The notes beneath the pieces were generated by a model. It worked only from the letters and a program-made list of their open reading frames with translations, made no database searches and was not told the origin of the DNA. The translations under genes and the position numbers were made by a program. Positions 1 to 9,831 of a DNA stretch of 44,177 nucleotides are shown one piece after another. Origin of the DNA: Tritrichomonas foetus (lineage: Eukaryota > Parabasalia > Tritrichomonadida > Tritrichomonadidae); NCBI GenBank assembly GCA_001839685.1, contig MLAK01001293.1:101366-145542 (forward strand). The letters run 5' to 3'. How positions within the stretch are numbered: position 1 is the first letter of the stretch; each line of letters begins with the position of its first letter.

Positions 1-559
1 TGACATATTTTAAATTTATTTTTGTTCCTTCGATGATTCATTTTTAAGAATCAATGAAGCAAAAATGAATAAAATCAATGAAATCAAAAATTGTTCATTC
101 ATGATTTAAATTATAAGAATTTATAAATGAAGTTAAGGTGTTCAAATATGGGTCNGTTTTGAATAAAAATATGTGTTAGCAATTTTCGACGTACATACTA
201 TATTATCATCTAAAGAAAAATGCAAAATTTTTGACTTTACACAAATGATAGTGTCCATTGTCTATGTTTCATATTTATATATAGTTGCATGATATTCCGG
301 ATATTAGCTTTATTTCTTGAATAAAAAGAGATATTTATCAGAATTTGTGGGAAATTAACTTTTTCTATTATCTATTCAAATTTGAAAAAAAATAATACGT
401 TTATTTGAACTTATCGATTTTAGCACATTCAATTTATCCTATTAAGCTAAGAGGAAATATCTTGATGGAAAATTGATGATATATGATATTAGGCATTCTT
501 CCATTCTTAATAAATAGTATAAAGTACCTTTCATCCTAATATTGATATATTTTCATATT

Positions 560-890
560 AGATCAATGTATATTTTTGAAATAATTTTTGACCTTATGAA
601 ATTATTTCACCAGGAATATTTTTTTGTGAGGTATCCATACGTTAAATACCAAAAAAGCATTATATTTCGCTACCTAAGATCAAAAAAATCGATATTCGCA
701 GACGAATCTTCCTTTGGCAATCAACAAATTATGCTGAAAAGAGAAATTATTGTCATTTTCCGGCAGTTCACTCCCTGATGTTGATATTGGGAAAACGAGC
801 AGAAAAGTTGGGCGATTTCTTAATGCCATCAGCAAACAGATGATAACTCCTGTTCAACTTCAGAAAATTAGAACTTTTCATCGGTGAAAA
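560..890 (+). pseudogene. frameshifted coding-like relic
   Basis: The plus strand is open and of protein-like composition up to the stop at 776-778 (for example SIFADESSFGNQQIML). The neighbouring frame, shifted by one base, then continues with DVDIGKTSRKVGRFLNAI and ends HR-stop near 885. The simplest reading is the C-terminal part of a gene broken by one indel. I do not recognise the family. A sequencing indel in a real gene is possible, but no start is visible upstream. Low confidence. Confidence 0.25.
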
Positions 891-1185
891 ATAAAATTTC
901 AAAATTTTCGAGATTTTTTCCCAATTTTGGTAAATATAAAAATAAAGTTTAATAATAATAATGAAACGAATGTTATTTAATTTTGGTGTATTATTTCTTC
1001 ATGATACAATATGAATCGACTTCATTCTGTGGCATATGCATATTGAATGGATATTCTCTCTTATCTGGAAATCAACAATTCCAAAATCAATTTCATCCAG
1101 AAATACAGAATGGTCAAAATTCACTTTTTTTAATAAACGGTTGTTTACACACTTCAATTTGCACTCAATATTACTAAAGTTGATA

Positions 1186-1290
1186 CGATATCTTTCTTTG
1201 TTTCTATCTTTCTTTGTTTTTATTGTTTTTCTTTCTTTGTTTTTATTGTTTTTCTTTCTTTGTTTGTATTGTTTTCTTTCTTTGATTCTA
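1186..1290. repeat. short tandem repeat, ~23-bp pyrimidine-rich unit
   Basis: Units of about 22-23 bp built on CTTTCTTTG plus TTTTTATTG recur four to five times, with slight decay at both ends. The strand asymmetry (all pyrimidine on the plus strand) makes long shadow frames on both strands. It lies just downstream of the acyl-CoA synthetase stop codon, in its likely 3' flank. Confidence 0.75.
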
Positions 1291-1339
1291 TCCTCTAAAA
1301 GACACAAATAATTTAGAAAAAGATATTTTCTTTTATTCT

Positions 1340-3715
1340 CTACTGTTGATTTGCCGCTCGGATAACCATTCCAAGGGCACGTGATGCAGAATCGATTGAC
1401 TCAAAACATGCAATACCGACTCTGTTTAATTCTCTTCTTAATGGTTGGAACTTTTCACCTGATTCAAACACGCCAATAATTGGTTTATTGGGATATTCTT
1501 CTCTCATTTTTTGCATTAACTTGAAAATTCCTTCAGGATGATCAAGTTCTGGCTCAGTTGTATGAAGAGTTTGGGTTTCAGGGACAGCTGAAAGGAAGCA
1601 GACATCACATCCTGGATCCTTCAAGATCACATTCATCAGTTCTCCATATGCTTTATCAGGAAATTGGGGAGTGACATCAAGAACTTCACTAACATCAACA
1701 ACTTCTCCAATCTTATATTTGTTGAATACTTCGTCAATTCCTTTAAGTGTTTCTGGTGACCATTGCGGAAGATGAAGAATTCCTTCCATTCCATTGGCCA
1801 TTAAATGATCAGCGCATGCACATTTTTCAAATCCCGCATTTGTAACAACGCCAACTCCTGTTGATCTTCCTTTACTATCTTTCATTATTTGTGGGAATAA
1901 TGTGGTTAAAATAATCAATTGATTCCATTCTTCAAATGAATCTACAACAATAGCTCCAGCACTTTCAACAAGATTTCTAAACATTGAGAAATCGCCTGCC
2001 ATTGCTGCTGTATGTCCTTTGGCTGCTCTAACGCCTGCTGATGTTCGTCCTGCTTTATAAATAACGACGCATTTTCCTTGTGATTTTGCTTTTCTTACTA
2101 AGTTCATGAGTCTAATACCTTCACCATCACTTAATCCTTCAATATAAAGGCCATATGTAGTAATTTCTTTGTTATCAAGATAATGTTCCAAGAAATCAGT
2201 AACAGAGAGATCTAGTTGATTACCAACACTAATAGCAATTTGAGGTAAAACAGCTGGAGAAATATCAGATATACGAGATAGCATAAAGGCTCCTGATTGA
2301 CAAAGGAGGCAACAATTTCTCTTTCCACTCTTCATATCACTGTTACTTCTTGTGGAGTCAACAAAAACTGTATTAATTCCATCCCTACAAATATTTCCAA
2401 CTGTGTTAGGTCCATTCACAACAGGGCGCTTATCATATGGCATTGAAAATAGTTGATCATGCAATTTTTGTTGCATTTGTGAACCATGTTCTGTTTCACC
2501 AAATCCTCCACTTACTACTTGAATTGCTTTAGCTGCAGAAACATCAAAGGCTTCATGAACAAGTTTTCCAGCACTTTTTGCAGGAATGCAAACAGAAATA
2601 AGATCAACAGGCTCTCCTTTTCTGTGTTTAAGAATATCAGTTAAACAAGGGAAAGCAGGGTTACCTAATAATGAATTTGATGATGGATGAATTGCATAAA
2701 TATCTTTCAATCCTTTCTCTTTGGCTTTTCCAAGAATCATGGATCCAGGATTTTTCATGTTCTTTGCTGATGCTCCAGCAACAATGATTGATTTTGGATT
2801 TGTTAAACATTCAATATTTTCCAATGGCTTCAAGCACTTATGGGCATCTATATACGGCAAGTTTCCTCTTTTACTAACACGCATAACACCATCCATCGCC
2901 CACATTTTACCATTAATTGCAACAGTTGGATTTACTTCAATTTCATCAATAATAAATTTAGAGTCTTTGTTATATTGTGAATATTCACCTATTAAATCTC
3001 TAAGATTAGATAATGCACTCTCTAAAACTACATGATCTAAATGACATTTGGTTCCACGAATTTGTCCTTGTGCTAATTTAGAAACAGGTAATTCTTTAAT
3101 AAGTTTTTGGAAGACTTCAGGCTGATCAAATAAAGCTGGAATAAAAACTTGAGATTTGCCACGAGACATTACTTCTTTTAAGTAATCAACAATAGTTCCA
3201 CCAAACCCATAACAAACAGTCGGACCGAAAAATGGATCTTGATAGGCAGAAACAAGCATTTCAGTACCAAAATCACTTGGCATTTTCACTTGTTCAACAA
3301 AAACAATTCCTTCTAAGTTATATGGAGAAGAGTCGTTGAATTTATTCTTGAAGTTTTTCATGGCCTCATTGATTCCATCGTTTGTTCTTGGGATATTAAA
3401 TTGAAGAGCACCAATATCAGTTTTATGTGTAACTAAAACATTATCTTTTTTCGTTCGAATTACACCTTTGGCAACGAGTTTGTCGGCACTTTTATCAATC
3501 TTTGAAACAACTTCTGCAGCATCAGTCTGCTTTGTTGCATAGTGATGTGAAGCGACAGAAAATCCTAATTCACCAAGGATTGAATATACTTCGTGTTCTG
3601 GAATTAAACCATCTGGTCTTTCATTCACAGTACGCTCAATCAATGAGTTGATCAAAGGACGCTTCGAAAAACATTGAGCAAAGGAGCGCGTATTTAATTT
3701 CAACGAACGTAGCAT
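1340..3715 (-). CDS. acyl-CoA (acetate/succinate) synthetase, ADP-forming, hydrogenosome-type leader
   Basis: 791 residues, ATG at 3713-3715. The NDP-forming acyl-CoA synthetase superfamily converts acyl-CoA + ADP + Pi to acid + CoA + ATP. Order of parts: an ATP-grasp (beta) half at about 35-300, with VTHKTDIGAL around H97 matching the family's conserved His segment; a Rossmann CoA-binding part at about 306-400 (PKSIIVAGAS); and a succinyl-CoA-ligase-like part at about 460-791, with AGRTSAG...KGHTAAMAG, where H568 fits the phospho-histidine. The order is therefore beta then alpha, unlike the alpha-beta fusions of Giardia and Entamoeba. The N-terminus MLRSLKLNTRSF resembles trichomonad hydrogenosomal presequences (ML..., Arg at -2 of a probable cut before or after Phe), suggesting ATP production in the hydrogenosome. 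Substrate (acetate, propionate or other acid) cannot be read from sequence. TCATCATCAC just upstream of the ATG may serve as initiator. Confidence 0.9.
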   Translation of the reverse strand: MLRSLKLNTRSFAQCFSKRPLINSLIERTVNERPDGLIPEHEVYSILGELGFSVASHHYATKQTDAAEVVSKIDKSADKLVAKGVIRTKKDNVLVTHKTDIGALQFNIPRTNDGINEAMKNFKNKFNDSSPYNLEGIVFVEQVKMPSDFGTEMLVSAYQDPFFGPTVCYGFGGTIVDYLKEVMSRGKSQVFIPALFDQPEVFQKLIKELPVSKLAQGQIRGTKCHLDHVVLESALSNLRDLIGEYSQYNKDSKFIIDEIEVNPTVAINGKMWAMDGVMRVSKRGNLPYIDAHKCLKPLENIECLTNPKSIIVAGASAKNMKNPGSMILGKAKEKGLKDIYAIHPSSNSLLGNPAFPCLTDILKHRKGEPVDLISVCIPAKSAGKLVHEAFDVSAAKAIQVVSGGFGETEHGSQMQQKLHDQLFSMPYDKRPVVNGPNTVGNICRDGINTVFVDSTRSNSDMKSGKRNCCLLCQSGAFMLSRISDISPAVLPQIAISVGNQLDLSVTDFLEHYLDNKEITTYGLYIEGLSDGEGIRLMNLVRKAKSQGKCVVIYKAGRTSAGVRAAKGHTAAMAGDFSMFRNLVESAGAIVVDSFEEWNQLIILTTLFPQIMKDSKGRSTGVGVVTNAGFEKCACADHLMANGMEGILHLPQWSPETLKGIDEVFNKYKIGEVVDVSEVLDVTPQFPDKAYGELMNVILKDPGCDVCFLSAVPETQTLHTTEPELDHPEGIFKLMQKMREEYPNKPIIGVFESGEKFQPLRRELNRVGIACFESIDSASRALGMVIRAANQQ

Positions 3716-4673
3716 GATGATGTGATGATGAGATAATATCGTTGTGAAATGAAAACGATGAATTTTTGTGATTATAAATATTTCGAATACAGAAAAATGA
3801 TGATATAAGAATAATAGATATGAATGAATATTTTAAAAACATAGAATTCATAATTTTCGGTTTTGTATTAGACTAATATTGATGATAATTTTCGTTTTAA
3901 CGGAGATATTTACATATTTTTAATATACAGAATTGAATATTGAATTGAAATAGTTTACATCATTAAAAATTCAGAGACTCTTTCAAATAATTTTGAATAT
4001 TCATATCACTTCACATATTCGAACATGAATATTCATATCGATTCTCTACACCTGATGAGTTTTTTGAATAGATACTATTTTTCTCTCCTAAAAAATATAT
4101 CCGATTCGAAAAATGAAAGCTTAATAATCTCATTTTTTAAAATAAATCTTTCAACATTTAGCAAATGACTTCATCTCGCATAAAATAATAAAGTCATAGA
4201 CAGTTTTTTGCTTTTGTTAATACCAATTAAAATGCTGATAAACAAAAATCACCAAACAAATCAATTGAATATTAATTATTGCAATTTTCCAAGATCATCT
4301 ATATTAATGGATACATTAAAATAGATTTATGGTACTCATCAGTGACATGAAAAAAAGCTTTCTATGCCGGGAAATGTGAATGAAAAAATATTTCCTTTCG
4401 AGATAATTTTCTGATCATGACGAGACAATAATCTCTGAAATTGAAAAGGAATATTTAACTATACGATGTTGATTGACTCAGTTTCACACAAGAAATAAAA
4501 ATATGATGTTGAAAATTTGATGTGAATATCATTTCAACGAGAAATCTGAGGAATCATTTAGACATCGAAGACAAGAAACGGTCAGTAGGAACTACCATAA
4601 ATATGATTTTATCTCACAAATCAGTTCCAAAAGAAAAATAAAATGAAAATGAAGAGATAGAATATTTATATAA
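3716..4673. other. intergenic, no gene seen
   Basis: About 960 bp of AT-rich DNA between the start of the acyl-CoA synthetase and the stop of the small minus-strand gene. All six frames are broken often. It presumably holds the promoter of the synthetase at its left end; apart from the TCATCATCAC run next to that ATG, no motif stands out. Confidence 0.6.
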
Positions 4674-5069
4674 TTATTTTTGTTCAAATTGTGGTGGAGG
4701 TGAGTTCCAGTCTAGTGGAGTACATGAACAACCGCCAGAACAGCGATACGTCTTGTACTTCTTCCTTTCAGGAACTTCAGCAGTATTGAAAATTTTCGGT
4801 TTTTCAATTTTTTGATGTGTCTCGTTTGAATTGGTTTTTTCTTCTTTCAATTCATACAATTTGGAAAGTTCAACGATAGAACTTTTTCGCTGTTCTGGAG
4901 TGCCACCATACACTCTGACTCGGTTGCCACCCATCACTTTGAGATGGAGCGATTTTGATGTGAATATATTTTTGTGTTCTTCAGTGAGCAGCAGAAGTGG
5001 TGTAAAGTAAGTTTCTGATGGCTTTTCTTGAATGTCCATCATAGAGAGAACTTTTTCTTGATTTGTCAT
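4674..5069 (-). CDS. small hypothetical protein with Cys/Pro-rich tail
   Basis: 131 residues from the first in-frame ATG at 5067-5069; the frame stays open three codons further to a TTG, which I reject as start. Not a family I recognise. Residues about 25-70 (HLKVMGGNRVRVYGGTPEQ...) look like a small folded alpha/beta unit. A charged, Lys/Glu-rich linker follows, then a C-terminal segment RCSGGCSCTPLDW with three closely spaced cysteines that could bind metal or form a short knuckle. No signal peptide or membrane segment. Protein-like composition and a clear ATG near the frame's 5' end support it as a gene; function unknown. Confidence 0.55.
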   Translation of the reverse strand: MTNQEKVLSMMDIQEKPSETYFTPLLLLTEEHKNIFTSKSLHLKVMGGNRVRVYGGTPEQRKSSIVELSKLYELKEEKTNSNETHQKIEKPKIFNTAEVPERKKYKTYRCSGGCSCTPLDWNSPPPQFEQK

Positions 5070-5499
5070 GAAAAACAATGAGCAATTTTTGTATTCGTCG
5101 AAAAACTTTCAAAGACGAAATTTGACCATAATATTGACGATTATTTCTCAGGTGAAATTGAATAAATTAATTCAAATGAAATATTGATAACAATTATCTT
5201 TGATTGACTTTTTTAGATCTTATTCAGTCATTTAACCTAGTGCTATAGCCACTTATTAATTCAAAATACAAAAAAGTGAGATGAGCTAATCGCAGAATTT
5301 ATGATGATTCATAGAATTAATGAATATACTAATTGAATTTCTAATATAACTCTTTCAATATTCGTATGAGCTCTAATTAATCAAAAAAAATTCAATTACC
5401 ATATTTCAATGTACAGCTGTTTACTTTTTCTACTTTTTGAATGGAAATGGAACAGAAAGAAAAAGATTTTTTTCGAAAAAGTTTTGCAAACTACGAAAA
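5070..5499. other. divergent intergenic region, shared promoter space
   Basis: 430 bp between two divergently transcribed genes, the small minus-strand gene and 14-3-3. AT-rich, with no gene. The 14-3-3 frame is open upstream of its ATG to a TTG at 5437, but that extension (FFSKKFCKLRK) is not 14-3-3-like and is probably 5' leader. Confidence 0.5.
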
Positions 5500-6174
5500 A
5501 TGGACGGAATGAGAGAAGTGAACGTTTTCATGGCCAAAGTAGTCCAAGAATGTGGTAAAAACGAAGAATGTGTGGGCTTCATGAAGGATGTCATCAACCA
5601 AGGCCGTCCGTTATCATATAACGAAAGAAATTTAATCAGCGCAGCTTATAAAGGCATTGTCGGTCCTTTACGAGATTCACTTCGCCTTCTCCAAGAAGAC
5701 AATCACGATTACGATGTTGCTGGTCCAATCATTGAAATCTCAGAAATGCTATCCCAAAAATGCGAAGAAGTGATTTCCTTGATTCGAAATACACTCCTTC
5801 CATCAGTCACCGAGCCGGAAGTCAGAATTTTCTACATCAAAATGGTCGCTGACTATTACAGATATAAATGGGAAGGAACCCCCGATAAAAACCGCCCAGA
5901 AGTCGCCCAAAAGTGCAAAGCGGCTTACCAAGAAGCTGCAACACTTGCAGATACTTCACTTCCGACATACCATCCACTAAGGCTTGGCCTCTCATTGAAT
6001 TTTGCTGTTTTTATATATGAAATCCTTGGAGAGACAAGCGAAGCTTACGAACTCGCAAGCAAGGCGTATACAGAGGCAGGAACTGGAATTAATCAACTCA
6101 GCCCAGAATCCAAAGAGGAGGCCCAGCACACAATAGATTTGCTTAGCGAAAATATCTCGCTTTGGCAGCAATAA
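5500..6174 (+). CDS. 14-3-3 family phosphoserine/threonine-binding adaptor
   Basis: 224 residues from the ATG at 5500 (MDGMREVNVF), slightly shorter than the usual ~245 because the N-terminal helix and C-tail are short. The 14-3-3 signature is clear: ERNLISAAYKGIVG, then FYIKMVADYYRY, then RLGLSLNFAVFIYEIL, then ISLWQQ. The phosphopeptide-groove residues are kept: K51, R58 and R121-Y122 (equivalent to K49, R56, R127-Y128 of human zeta) and N167 (N173). The residue before R58 is Leu instead of the Arg seen in animal isoforms. 14-3-3 proteins are cytosolic or nuclear dimers that bind phosphorylated clients and regulate signalling and trafficking. The stop is followed by TAAAG and further AATAAA-like sites. 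Codon use is mixed, with more C-ending codons than its neighbours. Confidence 0.95.
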   Translation: MDGMREVNVFMAKVVQECGKNEECVGFMKDVINQGRPLSYNERNLISAAYKGIVGPLRDSLRLLQEDNHDYDVAGPIIEISEMLSQKCEEVISLIRNTLLPSVTEPEVRIFYIKMVADYYRYKWEGTPDKNRPEVAQKCKAAYQEAATLADTSLPTYHPLRLGLSLNFAVFIYEILGETSEAYELASKAYTEAGTGINQLSPESKEEAQHTIDLLSENISLWQQ

Positions 6175-6594
6175 AGAATGCAATAAAAAGTATCTAAATA
6201 TAAATTCTAACTTTCTCTTTCTTTTACAATAAATGCTCATCACTGCTTTTCATGTGAAAAACAATGGAATGCATATCTTTCATATATGAAAATGATGAAA
6301 GAATGGAGCATTTATGAAAAAAATATACAAAATGGTTTTTGTGAATCATTATCCCAGAAACATATGATGAGTTTTATTCCTTAAACATGATCTTGATAAT
6401 CACAATAAAGTTAATATGGATTATATTCCACGTTAGTGTAGTATCGCATCTGTGTCTAGCGAAGCATAAATGTTGGCATGAGTGTAAAATTGTTCACAGG
6501 ATCTCCTTGGATTGGATAAATAGATAAAGGATCATCAACTAATAGATTTACAAAGAAAAAAATAGAAACAATTGTTATGGCTACTATATTTATT
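6175..6594. other. convergent intergenic region (two 3' flanks)
   Basis: 420 bp between the convergent 14-3-3 and DENN genes. AATAAA-like sites follow the 14-3-3 stop at about 6180-6230. Otherwise no gene or repeat of note. Confidence 0.5.
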
Positions 6595-8001
6595 TTACTT
6601 AACATTTTTAATCTTTTTCTTTAACAGTGAAAGATTGAGTTTTAAAATTGTTCCAAAGTGCTCATCTCTTTTATGTGCATTCAAAATGAGGTGGATTTGC
6701 TTGATCGCCTCCTTGCATAGTTCTGGTGGAACTTTTTCAACTGCTTCTTTTGGTGGCACTGATAAAAACGATGTTCGAAGCTGTTCTCGATCAGATTCAA
6801 TATGCCTCCATTTTTTGAATGTCATGGTATTTTGGAAATCCGCATAGAGTTCTTTTCTATTCTCATTTGGCCAAATTCTTGTGAATTCAGTTTCTTCGAC
6901 GTGTTTATGTAATATATCAAAATATGGATCAGATAAAAGGGAAAAGTTCAATAATGCATTGAATTGTCTAATGATTCTTCTGGTTTTTTTTGTGTAAACA
7001 CTTTTCAGATCATTCATGTGAACGAAATGTTTTTCATTGATTTTGATCACAGCTTTGAATAATGAGTTTGAACTGAGAAATGTTCCAGGTGGTGTTGGAT
7101 TATTTGGATCAGCGAAAGAATCAACCTGTGAATCAGAAATTGAATCATTCATTGAATTTTGAGATGGGTTTCGAAAAAGATGATTTGGATATTGCGAATT
7201 AACAATCAAATTAGAAAGAAAATGAAACAATTTCTGGTCTGTTGTTGATATTATTTTGTATTGACTTAACATTTCCAACAAGGGCCCTTCAATTTCAAAA
7301 CTCTGAGTTTTCTCATAATGTTCATAAACCTTAGAAATCCTTGGATCTCCTCTTTGAGTACAATTTAAATACGGCTCACTATAAACAAATGGCTCAATGA
7401 TAGAAAATATTGCTAAAGTTGATGATGATGCTAGTGCTGATGTTGGCGCATATATTAAAATTCCTTTATTTCGAATAGCAGCATTCCATATATTATCAAC
7501 ATATGGAAAAAGCGGAGCAATATTGAAACCATTTGTCCAGCTTTGATTATCATTGAGAGAAACGATAAAAGTGTTGTAAGGATAATTTACGATTAAATCG
7601 CCATCATTATTTGTTGACCATGAAATGAGGAGAGATTGAACAAGAACAAACCTGCAAAGTGGCTCGGCTTCATTGCGAGAGAACGACATGCTAACTGAAG
7701 CTAAAAAATCGATAAAAAGCGATGGTCGAAAATGAGAAGATATTATGACGATTGAGCATTTTTTGCGTATTTGATTGCCGCTTTTGTGGCTAATTCGACT
7801 GACAAAGCTATACGTGTAGCAATATGAGTTCGGGGTGTTAAACATGAAGATATCGGATTTTTTTAATTTTCGAGGAATGCATAACTTTTCTATGATTTCA
7901 CGGTCGAGAAATTCTATTCCTTCTGGATATTGCGATGTTATTTGGATTTTCCCGTCTTTCTTCTCGTACTCTTTCTCGAAGAGAAGCACAAAATCAAACA
8001 T
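6595..8001 (-). CDS. DENN-domain protein, DENND6/FAM116-like
   Basis: 468 residues, ATG at 7999-8001. The N-terminal ~95 residues fit an upstream DENN module (CYTYSFVSRI strand-turn). The core at about 140-215 is the most telling: INYPYNTF-like segment, then FNIAPLFPYVDNIWNA, ILIYAPTSALASSSTLAIFS and IIEPFVYSEPYLNCTQRGDP. These line up with the DENND6 core in which an LF.H...LWELVLLGEPI strand, APSP...S...L and I.PL.Y....PYFTIHD follow in the same order. The C-terminal half, with KWRHIESDREQL near the end, matches the downstream DENN part. DENND6 proteins act as Rab exchange factors on recycling membranes; a Rab-GEF role here is inferred from the family. It is shorter than the ~600-residue animal proteins, and a low-complexity Asn/Ser/Pro insert sits at about 270-300. 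Confidence 0.7.
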   Translation of the reverse strand: MFDFVLLFEKEYEKKDGKIQITSQYPEGIEFLDREIIEKLCIPRKLKKSDIFMFNTPNSYCYTYSFVSRISHKSGNQIRKKCSIVIISSHFRPSLFIDFLASVSMSFSRNEAEPLCRFVLVQSLLISWSTNNDGDLIVNYPYNTFIVSLNDNQSWTNGFNIAPLFPYVDNIWNAAIRNKGILIYAPTSALASSSTLAIFSIIEPFVYSEPYLNCTQRGDPRISKVYEHYEKTQSFEIEGPLLEMLSQYKIISTTDQKLFHFLSNLIVNSQYPNHLFRNPSQNSMNDSISDSQVDSFADPNNPTPPGTFLSSNSLFKAVIKINEKHFVHMNDLKSVYTKKTRRIIRQFNALLNFSLLSDPYFDILHKHVEETEFTRIWPNENRKELYADFQNTMTFKKWRHIESDREQLRTSFLSVPPKEAVEKVPPELCKEAIKQIHLILNAHKRDEHFGTILKLNLSLLKKKIKNVK

Positions 8002-8401
8002 AATTCATTGTCATGTGATCTGAAATAGAGATTAGAAATAAATGTCGACATCATTTATCTATAAATAATATAGAAGGCTGGATTAGAAAGAATGGAATTC
8101 ATTCAAAATACTTTTCTCCTTCAATTTTTCGTTTTTAAATTTTAGCTATATTGAAATTACGCACCAGAATCCTCAGAAAATTGGCAAAAATAAATCAACC
8201 AGACGACTCATCATTCAAAAAATATCAGTATTCTCGATTTTTCATATTTTGAATTTAGGTAATTTCTATATTGTAACAATATCTTATAGAAAAAGCATCA
8301 TGAAGATCCTTTTACCTCTGAATATTTTTTTTAAAAATTGGATTTGTGATAATTTATAGCTTTTTCAATTAAAACAAAATTCTTCAAATTATTAATTATA
8401 A
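8002..8401. other. divergent intergenic region
   Basis: 400 bp between the starts of the DENN gene (-) and the Q-rich gene (+). AT-rich and without a gene. A TTCTTCAAATTA stretch at about 8380-8391, some 16 bp before the ATG at 8402, is a possible initiator for the Q-rich gene. Confidence 0.45.
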
Positions 8402-8938
8402 ATGTCTTGGGATTTCGATTTTGACGAAGACTCCTTCCTCGATCAACCTTTTGGTGAGTCCTTCGATACAACCGCAGCCCCTCAATTTCTCGAAGACAAA
8501 TCATTCGACTTTGAGCCTTCACAAAATCCATCTATACAACAGCCGCCATTTCTCGCACAGCAGCCTCAATTTTGTGCAAATTTGAATCAAAACGATGCTC
8601 AACAATATTTTTCACCTCAACCCCAGGCTCCACAATTCATGAATCAGCAATTTCCGAATCCACAAATTTCGAATAATCCGCAATTTTACCAACAGCAACA
8701 GTTTTTATTGCAACAACAGCAATTTTTGCCTCAACAGCAGCAGCAGTTTTTAAATCTACAGCAAGGAAATCAACAATTGATAGAGGAAAATAATCAATTA
8801 CGGGAATTCTTTTTATCTCTCAAAGCCAAAGCAGAGCAAGTCGAAAATGCAAACCAGAGATTAAAAGGACAGCTTGATGAATGCAGAAATTGGTTCCGCC
8901 AAGCCATGTTTTCCGGAATATCTAATGGATCAAAATGA
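8402..8938 (+). CDS. Q/F/P-rich low-complexity protein with C-terminal coiled coil
   Basis: 178 residues, ATG at 8402. The N-terminal 30 residues are acidic and aromatic (SWDFDFDEDSFLDQPF). Residues 45-122 are a Gln/Pro/Phe-rich prion-like tract with repeated QQQQFL units. Residues about 125-168 form a predicted coiled coil (LIEENNQLREFFLSLKAKAE...ENANQRLKGQLDE). The short tail is FRQAMFSGISNGSK. No family is recognised. The design (acidic/aromatic head, Q-rich tract, coiled coil) is common in transcription-related or condensate-forming proteins, but that is only suggestive. The frame is supported by its ATG, an upstream initiator-like TCA and an interpretable protein architecture. Confidence 0.7.
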   Translation: MSWDFDFDEDSFLDQPFGESFDTTAAPQFLEDKSFDFEPSQNPSIQQPPFLAQQPQFCANLNQNDAQQYFSPQPQAPQFMNQQFPNPQISNNPQFYQQQQFLLQQQQFLPQQQQQFLNLQQGNQQLIEENNQLREFFLSLKAKAEQVENANQRLKGQLDECRNWFRQAMFSGISNGSK

Positions 8939-9831
8939 GACTTCAAAAATGCGATTTTTGGTTGTATTTTTTGTGTGTTGTTATTTCTTTTTTGATAATG
9001 GAAAAGAATATAAAAAACTAAAGACTTAAAAACAGAATTTTTTTTTGATTAAACTATCATCTATTGGAAACACTATTTATTTATTTATTTTATTTTGTAG
9101 CTTTTTAGGACGACAGCCAATATACAAGGATTCTACCATCCGACTCACCTCTTTCCAGCCCTGATGAACATTTCAAGTGCCCAAATCTTTTTTCTAAAGA
9201 GGAAAATTAATTCCGACCCCCGGATTTCAAGTTTTTTCTATCTTTTCAAGTTCTTTCTATCTTTTCAAGTTATTTTTATCTTTTCAAGTTATTTCTATCT
9301 TTTCAAGTTATTTCTATCTTTTCAAGTTATTTCTATCTTTTCAAGTTATTTCTATCTTTTCAAGTTCTTTCTATCTTTTCAAGCTCTTTCTATCTTTTCA
9401 AGTTCTTTCTATCTTTTCAAGTTTTTTCTATCTTTTCAAGTCCTTTCTATCTTTTCAAGTCCTTTCTATCTTTTCAAGTTTTTTCTATCTTTTCAAGTTA
9501 TTTCTATCTTTACAAGCTCTTTCTGTAATATAATTTCACATGATAATAATTCATTTTCATAGCATGATTGTTTCAGAACAACCTCAATTGGTTGATTATT
9601 AATGTTATTAACTCAGTTGAGATAAGTTAATGAACTTAAGATATGAAAGATATGAAATTCATACGAAGAGGAGATAGGAAGAGTTCTTGATTTAGATGTA
9701 ATTACATTTAGTGTGCTAAGAAATAAAGAATGTCAACAGCCTTAAATTGTCAAAGAAAATAATATATAAAGTGAAAGTATTCGTGTTTGAATATATCAAA
9801 AATTCATGAAAAGATGAAAAAAAAGTTTGAG
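8939..9831. other. convergent intergenic region containing minisatellite
   Basis: About 890 bp between the Q-rich gene (+) and the Nudix gene (-). Apart from the 19-bp tandem array, it is AT-rich and contains no supportable gene. Short poly(T) runs at about 9039-9047 and 9080-9095 are unremarkable for this genome. Confidence 0.5.
9224..9524. repeat. 19-bp minisatellite, ~16 copies
   Basis: About sixteen head-to-tail copies of a 19-bp unit close to TTTCTATCTTTTCAAGTTA. Most differences fall at the two or three bases after CAAG (TTA, TTC, CTC, TCC, TTT); the TCTTTTCAAG core is nearly invariant. Because 19 is not a multiple of 3, the array reads without stops on the plus strand as a 19-residue aromatic repeat (frame 9164-9562). 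I do not regard that as a gene. It lies in the 3' flank of the Q-rich gene, about 300 bp before the stop of the Nudix gene on the other strand. Confidence 0.95.

Larger units (their letters stand above)
1..1339. other. gene-poor AT-rich interval
   Basis: No intact gene is supported here. The interval holds one undetermined base (N at 155), a coding-like relic at about 560-890 and a pyrimidine-rich tandem repeat at about 1190-1290, both listed separately. The rest is AT-rich sequence with frequent stops in all frames. The reading frame starting at 542 begins with TTG and closes at 778, so it is not a credible intact gene. Confidence 0.6.

Noticed and set aside
5437..5499. 21-codon N-terminal extension of 14-3-3
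   Set aside because: Begins at TTG and has no similarity to 14-3-3; the ATG at 5500 fits the family start.
9164..9562. 132-codon plus-strand frame, Phe/Ser/Tyr repeats
   Set aside because: It is the stop-free reading of the 19-bp minisatellite; the periodic peptide (19 residues = three units) follows from the DNA repeat, not from protein selection.
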